NCBI GenBank assembly: GCA_019510535.1
Contig: JAEKKE010000259.1
Coordinates: 1 to 5,972, forward strand
Length of the DNA: 5,972 nucleotides
Direction of reading: 5' to 3'
Source: Acidobacteriota bacterium
GTDB lineage: Bacteria; Acidobacteriota; Terriglobia; Terriglobales; Acidobacteriaceae
In this document: one piece after another, positions 1 through 5,972 of the stretch
Layout of the letters: every line of letters starts with the position of its first letter
Position numbering within the stretch: position 1 is the stretch's first letter
The notes under the pieces: model-generated
The model's input: the letters and a program-made list of their open reading frames with translations, nothing else
The model's database searches: none
Told to the model about the DNA's origin: nothing
Position numbers and translations under genes: made by a program

Positions 1-1186
1 ATCCAAACTGGAAGTTCTTCGTGGGTGCGAAGCTGAAGGTAGTGGAATGTACCCACGGGGAATTCGGATACGTGTGTCCCTTGAGGCTGCCGACAAAGAT
101 GTCATAGCGAAGTGGTCCCAGGACATTGCGGATGAACGGAATGTACATGGGCTCGACGCGGTTGATGCGGAACGAATAGATATTCTCGGCATTGTTGGTC
201 CAGGAAAATGCACCCCCCACGCCTGGGCCGTTCCAAGCATCGGATTTTCCGAGTGAGAACTCATGCTTGGCAAGGTGAAACGAGAGATTTGCTTCCTGGA
301 TTCGAAAAGTGTTGGTTGCCGCAATGGGACCTTCAGGGATCGTGCTTTGATGACGATTGAATCCATCGTAGGGAACCCTGTCGATTGCCGCGAGCTGCTG
401 CGCCAGTGCGTAACTGTACCCGTCGGCGGAAGGTGCGTGTTGGTACTCTCCACGAACCGATAGTGAGAGCCGGCCGATCTCATTGACGGTAGAGAACCCT
501 GTGATGTTGTTGAAGCCGCTCTGGTAGGGGCGCGCGTAGTCGTTGTTGACGGTCTGCCCCAGGTGAAAACTATCGCGCAGCACAGGCCCGGAAATATAAC
601 CAAGGCGGGTGTACGCCGAATAAAGTCCGTTCACTGCTCCAATGCCGTCGAAGTTCGCAGCTAGTTCCGCATCGAACTCATGAAGCAGCGAATCAAGAAT
701 AGCCTTCGCTTCTTCGTTATCGCTGGCTCGAATGTCCTGCTCTGAGTCGACCAGCATATTGATGGCGCTACGTCGGGTCCAGGGCCGCATACTGATGAAA
801 GCCGTATTGAGATATCCATAGGCGTGCAGACGCAGCATGGCTGGATAGATCCAACTGTCGACGGGGATATATACCGACCCCAGAAAGTCGATTTTGCGGA
901 TTGTTGCTGGTGGCCCGTACTGGTTACGCGCCGTGAATGGATGTTGCTCTGTCGGCTTAGGTGCAACGACCGGAGGAGGTGCGGGCTGTGGCTGCGGAAG
1001 AGCCGGAGGTTGCTTCTGGTCCGGGTTGTAAGGAGGAAGAGCCGGGGGATTGGTTTGCTGTTGCTGGTTATAACCGGGTTGTTGCGCAGGAAGGTTCTGC
1101 TGCGCCGGATCGTTCTGCTGCGCACTGGCGGAATATAAAACGACGAAACCGAAAGCGAGGGAGAGTGCTATAGGGAAGCGGCGCAT
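1..1186 (-). CDS. Wzi-like capsule assembly / outer-membrane beta-barrel protein, 3' end outside window
   Basis: The frame is open from an ATG at 1186 to base 1 with no stop, giving 395 visible residues. Residues 1-22 are a signal peptide: Arg-Arg, a hydrophobic core, then ASA before Gln23. Residues 23-78 are a Q/P-rich linker. From about residue 104 the sequence resembles the Wzi capsule-assembly family, with YIPVDSWIYPAMLRL at 106-120 and an MRPWTR segment at 133-138. Later come a LGKSDAWNGPGVGG stretch near 312-325, NNAENIYSFRINRVEP near 331-346 and LGPLRYDIFVG near 356-366, with alternating polar/aromatic strands typical of a barrel. Known Wzi proteins are outer-membrane lectins that help attach capsular polysaccharide to the cell surface; that role here is inferred. 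The start is chosen for the signal peptide. The ribosome site is weak (GAAAG, 4 bases upstream). The gene begins 22 bases after the E1-alpha-like gene, suggesting co-transcription. The call rests on remembered family motifs; another porin-like barrel is the alternative. Confidence 0.72.
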   Translation of the reverse strand, partial: MRRFPIALSLAFGFVVLYSASAQQNDPAQQNLPAQQPGYNQQQQTNPPALPPYNPDQKQPPALPQPQPAPPPVVAPKPTEQHPFTARNQYGPPATIRKIDFLGSVYIPVDSWIYPAMLRLHAYGYLNTAFISMRPWTRRSAINMLVDSEQDIRASDNEEAKAILDSLLHEFDAELAANFDGIGAVNGLYSAYTRLGYISGPVLRDSFHLGQTVNNDYARPYQSGFNNITGFSTVNEIGRLSLSVRGEYQHAPSADGYSYALAQQLAAIDRVPYDGFNRHQSTIPEGPIAATNTFRIQEANLSFHLAKHEFSLGKSDAWNGPGVGGAFSWTNNAENIYSFRINRVEPMYIPFIRNVLGPLRYDIFVGSLKGHTYPNSPWVHSTTFSFAPTKNFQFG

Positions 1187-1208
1187 GCTGCTTTCAGTTT
1201 ACCTTTGC

Positions 1209-1835
1209 TCATGAACGCGCCAGCAGGCCTTTGGCTTTAAGATACCCGCGCATTGCATCGAGAGAATCTTCATCACCAATCTGCTGGAAGCTGATCCATG
1301 TGGGTAGATGCAGCGTACGAGCCCGCGTAAACGCCTCCTGTGCCACGCGATAACACGCGACAGCATCGTGTACATCGACAGGAATGACCGGGATCTTATG
1401 TTTCGCGGCGGAGGGATGAGGAGTATGTCCGGGAAGCTGGAGATAGAGCACGGGTAACTCGCGCTTCGCAGTCATCTCAATGAACCTTTCACATCCGGCA
1501 GGGAGTGCACTATCCAGATAGAGGACAGCCACAAAGCCGGGAGTGAAGTGCATGTTCGCGAAGGCAGCGCCATGTACAGCAGCGAACTGCTGTGCCGCAT
1601 CCAGCGTGCTGGGCAAAAGGTTGCCGCTGCTTTGTTGCACGATGGCGACAGCCGGCGCCAGCGCGGCGGAGGCAGCGATCGTGTCCTGCGGCCGCAGGTG
1701 GTTCGCTGTAGCAGCGATACCGGCCTCCAGGCCGCGCGTACGTTTGCTGCCAGAGCGCAGATCGCGCATGGCGTTGTAGAGCTGCTTGAGACGCTGATTA
1801 GGAATCAGTGGGTTTTCAAAAGTAGCGGCAGACAT
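1209..1835 (-). CDS. Short E1-alpha-like (thiamine-diphosphate dehydrogenase family) protein lacking the cofactor motif
   Basis: This intact 208-residue frame follows aceE on the same strand. I chose the ATG at 1835 because ACAGG lies 5 bases upstream; a GTG at 1865 would add ten residues and has no better ribosome site. By eye it follows the order of 2-oxoacid dehydrogenase E1-alpha subunits. Residues 14-26 (QRLKQLYNAMRDL) match the first helix, and 35-51 (GLEAGIAATANHLRPQD) match the usual GQEAV...LRPDD segment. Residues 86-134 match the core running into the cofactor site, 148-157 (IPVIPVDVHD) match the IPGxxVDGxD segment with its following helix to 173, and 190-205 match the terminal helix. 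The GDG of the metal/diphosphate motif is replaced by LDS (107-109), and the paired Asn by a leucine/proline stretch near 133-136. The protein is also much shorter than the usual 320-360 residues. Catalysis looks unlikely; a regulatory or structural role is speculation. No signal peptide or membrane segment is seen. The frame is secure, the family moderately so. Confidence 0.62.
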   Translation of the reverse strand: MSAATFENPLIPNQRLKQLYNAMRDLRSGSKRTRGLEAGIAATANHLRPQDTIAASAALAPAVAIVQQSSGNLLPSTLDAAQQFAAVHGAAFANMHFTPGFVAVLYLDSALPAGCERFIEMTAKRELPVLYLQLPGHTPHPSAAKHKIPVIPVDVHDAVACYRVAQEAFTRARTLHLPTWISFQQIGDEDSLDAMRGYLKAKGLLARS

Positions 1836-1853
1836 TTCAACCTGTTTCTCTGC

Positions 1854-1881
1854 AAGGTAGCACACACCGCCAAAAGAGCAA
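1854..1881 (-). promoter_or_regulatory. Weak candidate promoter for the E1-alpha-like gene and wzi-like gene
   Basis: On the minus strand TTGCTC (1876-1881) and TACCTT (1854-1859) are separated by 16 bases, in the short space between the aceE terminator and the ATG at 1835. The -10 match is poor (3 of 6). The argument for a promoter here is mainly the terminator just upstream; the alternative is read-through from aceE. Confidence 0.2.
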
Positions 1882-1904
1882 GATGGTGCTTGTGCTTGGC
1901 AAGC

Positions 1905-1930
1905 AAAAGCCCGGCGACAGCCGGGCTTTT
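1905..1930 (-). terminator. Intrinsic terminator after aceE
   Basis: A perfect inverted repeat has 11-bp arms (AAAAGCCCGGC / GCCGGGCTTTT) around a 4-base loop. It starts 17 bases after the aceE stop. Read on the minus strand the GC-rich stem runs into TTTT and then GCTTG. The A-run and T-run are part of the symmetric arms, so it could stop transcripts in both directions. It should separate aceE from the E1-alpha-like gene unless there is read-through. Confidence 0.85.
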
Positions 1931-1947
1931 ACGGATGATAGTGGATC

Positions 1948-4626
1948 TCAGGCGCGAGCAGCGTCCTTCTTCTCGGTGTTGATGCCGAGGTCGGCAAACG
2001 CCTTGAGCGCGGTTTTGGCTTTCACCTTACCGTCGCGAACCAGCTTGGAGAGCGCGGCTGCGACGATATCCTTAGCGCCGATCTCGAAGTGCGCACGTAG
2101 ATACTCTCGGTTGTCAGAGCGGCCAAAGCCGTCTGTACCGAGCGCGACCAGACGCTGGCCAAGCCACGGAGCCAGAGCATCCGGCATGACCTTCATGTAG
2201 TCCGAGGCCGCGATGACCGGCCCCTGAGCGTTGGCGAGAGCCTCCAGCAGATACGGCTTCTTCTCCGGCTCTGCGGGGTGCAGGCGATTCCACCGCTCAA
2301 TCGCAAGTGCGTCGCGGCGGAGCTCGGTGTAGCTGGGGACGGACCATACGTTTGCCTGGATCTTGTACTCGTCGGCCAGAATCTGCTGTGCCTTGACCAC
2401 CTCGTTCAGGATGGTGCCCGAGCCGAAGAGCTGCACCGTCGCTTCGCCGGCAGCAGGCTTGTAAAGGTACAGGCCCTTGAGGATACCGTTGACGTCCAGA
2501 TTTGCCGGCGCCTCGGGCTGAACGTAGTCCTCGTTGTACATGGTGATGTAGTAGAAGACGTTCTCACCCTGTTCGTACATCCGCTTCAGGCCATCCTGAA
2601 TGACGACTGCCATTTCGAAGAGGAACGCAGGATCGTAGCTCAGGCAGGTTGGAACGGTGCTTGCCAGTACGGGCGAGTGGCCGTCCTGGTGCTGCAGACC
2701 TTCACCCAGCATGGTGGTGCGCCCAGCTGTCCCGCCCATCAGGAAGCCTTTGCCGCGAGAGTCCGCAAATGCCCACGCCATGTCTCCGACGCGCTGGAAG
2801 CCGAACATCGAGTAGTACATGTAGAACGGGATCGAAGGAATGCCGTAGTTGGAGTAAGCCGTTCCCGCGGCGGTGAAGCTGGCCATCGAGCCCGCCTCGG
2901 TGATGCCTTCCTCCAGGATCTGGCCATCCTTCTCTTCGCGATAGCTCAGAAGCATGTCGGCATCGTGCGGCGTGTACTTCTGACCTTCGCAGGCATAGAT
3001 GCCGACCTGCTTGATCACAGATTCAAGGCCGAAGGTACGGCCTTCGTCAGGAACAATCGGGACAACGTACTTGCCGAAGTTCGGCTCCTTGAGCAGGGAG
3101 CGGAGCATGGAGACAAAGCCCATGGTGGTGGAGACTTCGCGGCCCTTGCTGCCGGCCATCCACTCCTTGAAGAAGTCGAGCGCCGGCGCCTTGAAGTTCA
3201 GCGCGGGGACTTCGCGAACCGGCAGGTAACCGCCAAGTTCTTTACGGCGAGCCTGCAGGTACTGGATCTCCGGAGCATCCTGTCCGGGGTGATAGAGACC
3301 CGCATCCTTGGCGGTCTGCTCCGATACGGGGATATCGAAACGTTTGACGAACGCCGCCAGCCCCTCGTCGGTAAGCTTCTTCTCCTGGTGGCTGGCGTTA
3401 CGAGCCTCCGTCGTTCCCAGGCCATAACCCTTGACGGTCTTGGCCAGGATGACGGTCGGGCCGCCGGTGTATTCGGTTGCACGTTTGTATGCGTTGAAGA
3501 TCTTGGCGGGGTCGTGGCCGCCGCGATGCAGCCGGGCTAGCTGCTCATCGGTCTTGTCGGCAACCATCTCCAGCAGCTCTGGATATTTACCGAAGAAGTG
3601 CTGACGGAGATAGGCGCCGCCTTTGGCTTTGAAGGTCTGGAAGTCGCCGTCGACACACTCTTCCATGCGTTTAAGCAACAGGCCCTTGTAGTCGCGCGCA
3701 AAGAGCTCATCCCAGTCCGCGCCCCAGACCACCTTGATGACATTCCAGCCGGCGCCACGGAAGACACCTTCCAGCTCGTCGATAATGCGCTTGTTGCCGC
3801 GGACCGGACCGTCCAGGCGCTGCAGGTTGCAGTTGACGACGAAGATCAGGTTGTCGAGCTTCTCACGCGAAGCAAGACCGATCGCGCCAAGGGTATCTAC
3901 TTCGTCCGACTCGCCGTCGCCGACAAAGGCCCAGACCTTGCGGCCCGTCTTCTGGATCAGATTACGGTTCTCCAGGTAACGCATGAAGCGTGCCTGGTAA
4001 ATCGCATTCAGGGGGCCGATGCCCATGGAAACGGTGGGGAAGTTCCAGAACTCCGGCATCAGCCACGGGTGGGGATAGGACGACAGGCCGGGCTTATCAC
4101 GGAGCTCGTGGCGGAAGTTCTTCAGGTGGTCTTCGCTCAGGCGGCCTTCGAGGAAGGCGCGGGCGTAGACACCGGGCGAGGCATGCCCCTGGAAGTAGAT
4201 GAAATCGCCGGGCTGGTCGCCGTACTTGCCGCGGAAGAAGTGGTTGTAACCAACCTCAAGCAGGGTGCACAGCGAGGAGTAGGTCGAAATATGACCACCG
4301 ATGCCGGCATCCTTCTTGTTCTGGCCGTGCACCATGGCCATGGCGTTCCAGCGGATCAGGGCCTCGACACGGCGCTCCTGATTGCGATCGCCGGGATAGG
4401 GAACCTCATCATGGGCGTGGATGGTATTGCGATATGGGGTCGTCAGTTCGCCGGTAGCGGCCACGCCGGCTTCGGCAGCGCGCTGTTTCAGCGCAGACAG
4501 CAGCTCAGCGGCGGGTTCGTGGCCTTCGGCGACGACGAGCTCGTCAAATGCTTCAATCCATTCGGAGACTTCAGCCAGGAAATCGGGATTGGCGGTCGCC
4601 GGAGGGTTATCGAGCTTCGTGGACAT
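1948..4626 (-). CDS. aceE: Pyruvate dehydrogenase E1 component, homodimeric type
   Basis: The 892-residue product is close to the 887 residues of E. coli AceE. It is the cytoplasmic thiamine-diphosphate enzyme that decarboxylates pyruvate and passes the acetyl group to the lipoyl domain of E2, feeding acetyl-CoA production. The cofactor motif is complete: GDGESDE at 236-242 and NCNLQRLDGPV at 265-275, giving metal ligands Asp237 and Asn267. Other active-site positions known from E. coli are present: His148 in FQGHASPGVYARAFLEGRL, His413 in the mobile loop (ARNASHQEKK), Glu577 in EEGITEAG and His646 in GEGLQHQDGHS. The domain order is N-terminal E2-contact region (1-70), PP-type cofactor domain (about 80-400), Pyr-type domain (about 495-700) and C-terminal domain (about 725-885). 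The ATG at 4626 has AGGGG nine bases upstream. No aceF or lpd lies beside it, and terminators on both sides suggest a single-gene transcript. Confidence 0.97.
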   Translation of the reverse strand: MSTKLDNPPATANPDFLAEVSEWIEAFDELVVAEGHEPAAELLSALKQRAAEAGVAATGELTTPYRNTIHAHDEVPYPGDRNQERRVEALIRWNAMAMVHGQNKKDAGIGGHISTYSSLCTLLEVGYNHFFRGKYGDQPGDFIYFQGHASPGVYARAFLEGRLSEDHLKNFRHELRDKPGLSSYPHPWLMPEFWNFPTVSMGIGPLNAIYQARFMRYLENRNLIQKTGRKVWAFVGDGESDEVDTLGAIGLASREKLDNLIFVVNCNLQRLDGPVRGNKRIIDELEGVFRGAGWNVIKVVWGADWDELFARDYKGLLLKRMEECVDGDFQTFKAKGGAYLRQHFFGKYPELLEMVADKTDEQLARLHRGGHDPAKIFNAYKRATEYTGGPTVILAKTVKGYGLGTTEARNASHQEKKLTDEGLAAFVKRFDIPVSEQTAKDAGLYHPGQDAPEIQYLQARRKELGGYLPVREVPALNFKAPALDFFKEWMAGSKGREVSTTMGFVSMLRSLLKEPNFGKYVVPIVPDEGRTFGLESVIKQVGIYACEGQKYTPHDADMLLSYREEKDGQILEEGITEAGSMASFTAAGTAYSNYGIPSIPFYMYYSMFGFQRVGDMAWAFADSRGKGFLMGGTAGRTTMLGEGLQHQDGHSPVLASTVPTCLSYDPAFLFEMAVVIQDGLKRMYEQGENVFYYITMYNEDYVQPEAPANLDVNGILKGLYLYKPAAGEATVQLFGSGTILNEVVKAQQILADEYKIQANVWSVPSYTELRRDALAIERWNRLHPAEPEKKPYLLEALANAQGPVIAASDYMKVMPDALAPWLGQRLVALGTDGFGRSDNREYLRAHFEIGAKDIVAAALSKLVRDGKVKAKTALKAFADLGINTEKKDAARA

Positions 4627-4635
4627 TGCGGGGCA

Positions 4636-4640
4636 CCCCT
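4636..4640 (-). promoter_or_regulatory. Ribosome binding site of aceE
   Basis: AGGGG on the minus strand lies nine bases upstream of the ATG at 4626 and supports that start. It is clearly stronger than the sites in front of the two downstream genes. Confidence 0.7.
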
Positions 4641-4714
4641 ATAAGTAGAAGTTTGGGCGGATATCAGCCTGCCGCCTACCACGATAAACCGTTACCTACA
4701 CGCGCGTCACCGTT

Positions 4715-4735
4715 TCCGTGCGATCACCGCACGGA
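4715..4735. promoter_or_regulatory. Perfect dyad in the aceE leader, possible operator or leader hairpin
   Basis: Arms TCCGTGCG and CGCACGGA, 8 bp each, are perfectly complementary around ATCAC. The dyad lies between the argJ terminator and aceE, directly downstream of the predicted transcript start. It has no T-run, so it is not a typical terminator. The position fits a repressor operator covering the start site, or a hairpin at the 5' end of the mRNA. It does not look like the ATTGGT-type PdhR site of enterobacteria. The regulator is unknown. Confidence 0.4.
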
Positions 4736-4742
4736 TGTGCGA

Positions 4743-4770
4743 AGTATTGAGGTTCTTGCTGGGGAATCAA
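4743..4770 (-). promoter_or_regulatory. Candidate sigma-70-type promoter for aceE
   Basis: On the minus strand TTGATT (4765-4770) and AATACT (4743-4748) are 16 bases apart. Each matches the -35 or -10 consensus at 4 of 6 positions. The predicted transcript start would be near 4736, leaving a leader of about 110 bases before the aceE ATG. It lies just after the argJ terminator, where a promoter is needed. The match is modest and other starts within 4640-4740 are possible. Confidence 0.35.
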
Positions 4771-4777
4771 AAAGATG

Positions 4778-4803
4778 GCCCGCTCCTGTTTTCAGGAGCG
4801 GGC
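4778..4803 (-). terminator. Intrinsic terminator after argJ
   Basis: A perfect inverted repeat has 11-bp arms (GCCCGCTCCTG / CAGGAGCGGGC) and a 4-base loop, beginning 7 bases after the argJ stop. On the minus strand it is followed by CATC and a run of five T, the layout of a factor-independent terminator. It implies that aceE is not simply co-transcribed with argJ. Confidence 0.86.
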
Positions 4804-4810
4804 GGAAATG

Positions 4811-5972
4811 CTAGGTGGAGTAGTCGGCATTGATGGTGACGTACTCGTGTGTGAGATCGCAGGTCAGGAAGCGGGTCTCTGCCTGGCCGGCGTTGAGATT
4901 CAGCAAGATGGTGTATTCGCGCTGCAGCATGACCGCATGCGCCGCCGCCTCATCAAAATGAGGAGAGCGGGTACCTGCTTCAAAGACCGGCTGATCGCCG
5001 ATATGGATGGACGCAAGGGCGGGGTTGAAGACGACTCCCGAGCGGCCCGCCGCCGCGATAAGACGTCCCCAATTCGGATCTCCGGAGGACCAAGCAGTCT
5101 TGCAGAGCGGAGAATTGGCGATCGTGCGGGCGATCGCCTGGGCGTCTGCAACCGAGGCAGCTCCGCTGACGTGCAGCGTGACCACATGCGTGACGCCTTC
5201 GCCATCGTCGACGATCTGGTGAGCCAGATCCTGGGTAACCCGGTTCAGGGCGCTCCGGAAGGCATCCGTGGTGTCGCTGTCTAGGGTCAGGCCACTGGCA
5301 CCGGAGGCAAGCAGGAGTACGGTGTCGTTCGTGGAAGTATCGCCATCGATCGAGATGGAGTTGAAGCTGGCCTCTACCGCCGGGCCGAGGACCTCGCGAA
5401 GCTGGGCAGGAGTAGCCGCGATATCCGTAAACAGGTACACCAGCATGGTGGCGTGCGGCGGCCCGAGTTGAGGGCCGATCATGCCCGCGCCCTTGCAGAC
5501 TCCGAAAATTGAAGCTGATTTGCCCTTGTAGATGACTGTGGCGCGTGCCGACTTCGGCTTGGTGTCTGTCGTCATAATCGCGCGGCGGAAGCTGTCCGCC
5601 GCCTCTTCAGTGCCGGCAAGGGCCGCGAAGGCAGCGGGAAGGGCGGCGGTAATCTTCTCGACCGGAAGAGGAACTCCGATGATGCCGGTGGAGGAAGGGA
5701 AGATATTTTCCCGGCCGCAGTTGGCCAGAGCCGCCAATGTATCGCAGGACGTTACACAGGCATCCAGCCCCTGTTGCCCGGTAGCGCAGTTGGCATTGCC
5801 GGCGTTGATCAGCAGTGCCGTAACGCGGCCCTGGGAGGTGGCGATATGCTGCCGTCCAATGACGATGGGAGCGGCGACCATTTGATTGCTGGTAAAAGCT
5901 GCGGCTGCGGTGGCGCCTTCGGGCGCCAGAGCCAGGGCCAGATCGGGATTCCCGGAGGCCTTAATACCGGCT
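4811..5972 (-). CDS. argJ: Bifunctional ornithine acetyltransferase / N-acetylglutamate synthase, 5' end outside window
   Basis: 386 residues are visible; the frame stays open to the window edge, and comparison with usual ArgJ length (about 390-410) suggests only some 10-20 N-terminal residues are missing. ArgJ moves the acetyl group from N-acetylornithine to glutamate in the cyclic arginine pathway; some members also use acetyl-CoA. Visible hallmarks, numbered from the window edge, are an N-terminal AGIKASGNPDLAL, INAGNANCATG near 55-65, KGAGMIGP at 160-167, the self-cleavage motif ATML with nucleophile Thr175, SIDGDTSTND at 207-216, GDPNWGR at 297-303 and the C-terminus YVTINADYST. The protein should be cut between Ala174 and Thr175 into alpha and beta chains. 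The segment before ATML is about four residues longer than the usual PNM form. The TAG stop at 4811-4813 is followed 7 bases later by a strong terminator. Whether it has the synthase activity cannot be told from this view. Confidence 0.96.
   Translation of the reverse strand, partial: AGIKASGNPDLALALAPEGATAAAAFTSNQMVAAPIVIGRQHIATSQGRVTALLINAGNANCATGQQGLDACVTSCDTLAALANCGRENIFPSSTGIIGVPLPVEKITAALPAAFAALAGTEEAADSFRRAIMTTDTKPKSARATVIYKGKSASIFGVCKGAGMIGPQLGPPHATMLVYLFTDIAATPAQLREVLGPAVEASFNSISIDGDTSTNDTVLLLASGASGLTLDSDTTDAFRSALNRVTQDLAHQIVDDGEGVTHVVTLHVSGAASVADAQAIARTIANSPLCKTAWSSGDPNWGRLIAAAGRSGVVFNPALASIHIGDQPVFEAGTRSPHFDEAAAHAVMLQREYTILLNLNAGQAETRFLTCDLTHEYVTINADYST

Noticed and set aside
661..1125. 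154-codon minus-strand frame
   Set aside because: It overlaps the Wzi-like gene in another frame. Its Ser/Arg-rich product lacks domains, whereas the frame from 1186 has a signal peptide and family motifs.
1199..1212. ATG at 1212 overlapping the stop of the E1-alpha-like gene (ATGA) as the start of the next gene
   Set aside because: It is out of frame with the wzi-like gene and reaches a TAG after 14 codons, so it is not its start. A tiny coupling peptide cannot be excluded but has no support.
2278..3540. 420-codon open frame on the plus strand
   Set aside because: It lies wholly opposite aceE, which has complete catalytic motifs. The plus-strand product is low in recognisable motifs and rich in Val/Leu/Arg/Ala as expected from reading a GC-rich gene backwards.
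3598..4644. 348-codon open frame on the plus strand
   Set aside because: It is antisense to the N-terminal half of aceE and in the same register as the frame at 2278-3540. It is best explained as a codon-bias shadow; no family features are seen.
4653..4679. GGCGG...CCGCC inverted repeat in the aceE leader
   Set aside because: Arms are only 5 bp with an 11-base loop, which is expected by chance in GC-rich DNA.
4775..5284. 169-codon plus-strand frame opposite argJ
   Set aside because: It is antisense to the conserved C-terminal half of argJ and begins inside the argJ terminator.
1..5972. CRISPR arrays, tRNA or rRNA genes, insertion sequences, attachment sites
   Set aside because: I saw no regularly spaced repeats, tRNA-like folds, transposase frames or terminal inverted repeats. 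The window is filled by four same-strand genes.

Overview
This is a GC-rich bacterial chromosomal window in which every convincing gene lies on the minus strand. From high to low coordinates the order is argJ (N-terminus cut by the window edge), aceE (complete), a short protein resembling the alpha subunit of thiamine-diphosphate E1 dehydrogenases, and an outer-membrane protein of the Wzi capsule-assembly type (C-terminus cut by the window edge). The style of the proteins (homodimeric AceE, ArgJ ending in INADYST, a Wzi-like barrel with a secreted Q/P-rich leader) suggests a Gram-negative soil-type bacterium. My best guess is Acidobacteriota (Terriglobia). That is recognition by eye, not a database result.

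Layout. Bases 4811-5972 hold argJ (arginine biosynthesis, acetyl recycling), closed by a strong intrinsic terminator at 4778-4803. Bases 4627-4777 are the control region of aceE: a candidate promoter, a perfect 8-bp-arm dyad directly after the predicted transcription start, and an AGGGG ribosome binding site. Bases 1948-4626 encode the 892-residue pyruvate dehydrogenase E1, followed 17 bases later by a second perfect hairpin terminator (1905-1930). Bases 1209-1835 encode the 208-residue E1-alpha-like protein, and after only 22 bases the wzi-like gene begins at 1186 and runs out of the window at base 1. No stretch over 300 bases lacks a gene.

How the parts fit. ArgJ consumes glutamate and acetyl groups and AceE supplies acetyl groups, but the two genes are separated by a terminator and are probably independent units. 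aceE lacks the usual aceF and lpd partners beside it. The most unusual item is the small protein after aceE. It keeps the outline of an E1-alpha fold (N-terminal helix, the LRPQD segment, the core strand region, an IPVxxVDxxD segment and a C-terminal helix), but it has lost the GDG...NN cofactor motif and roughly a third of the length. It therefore looks like an intact but non-catalytic relative of the E1 family sitting beside a real E1 gene, probably co-transcribed with the envelope gene.
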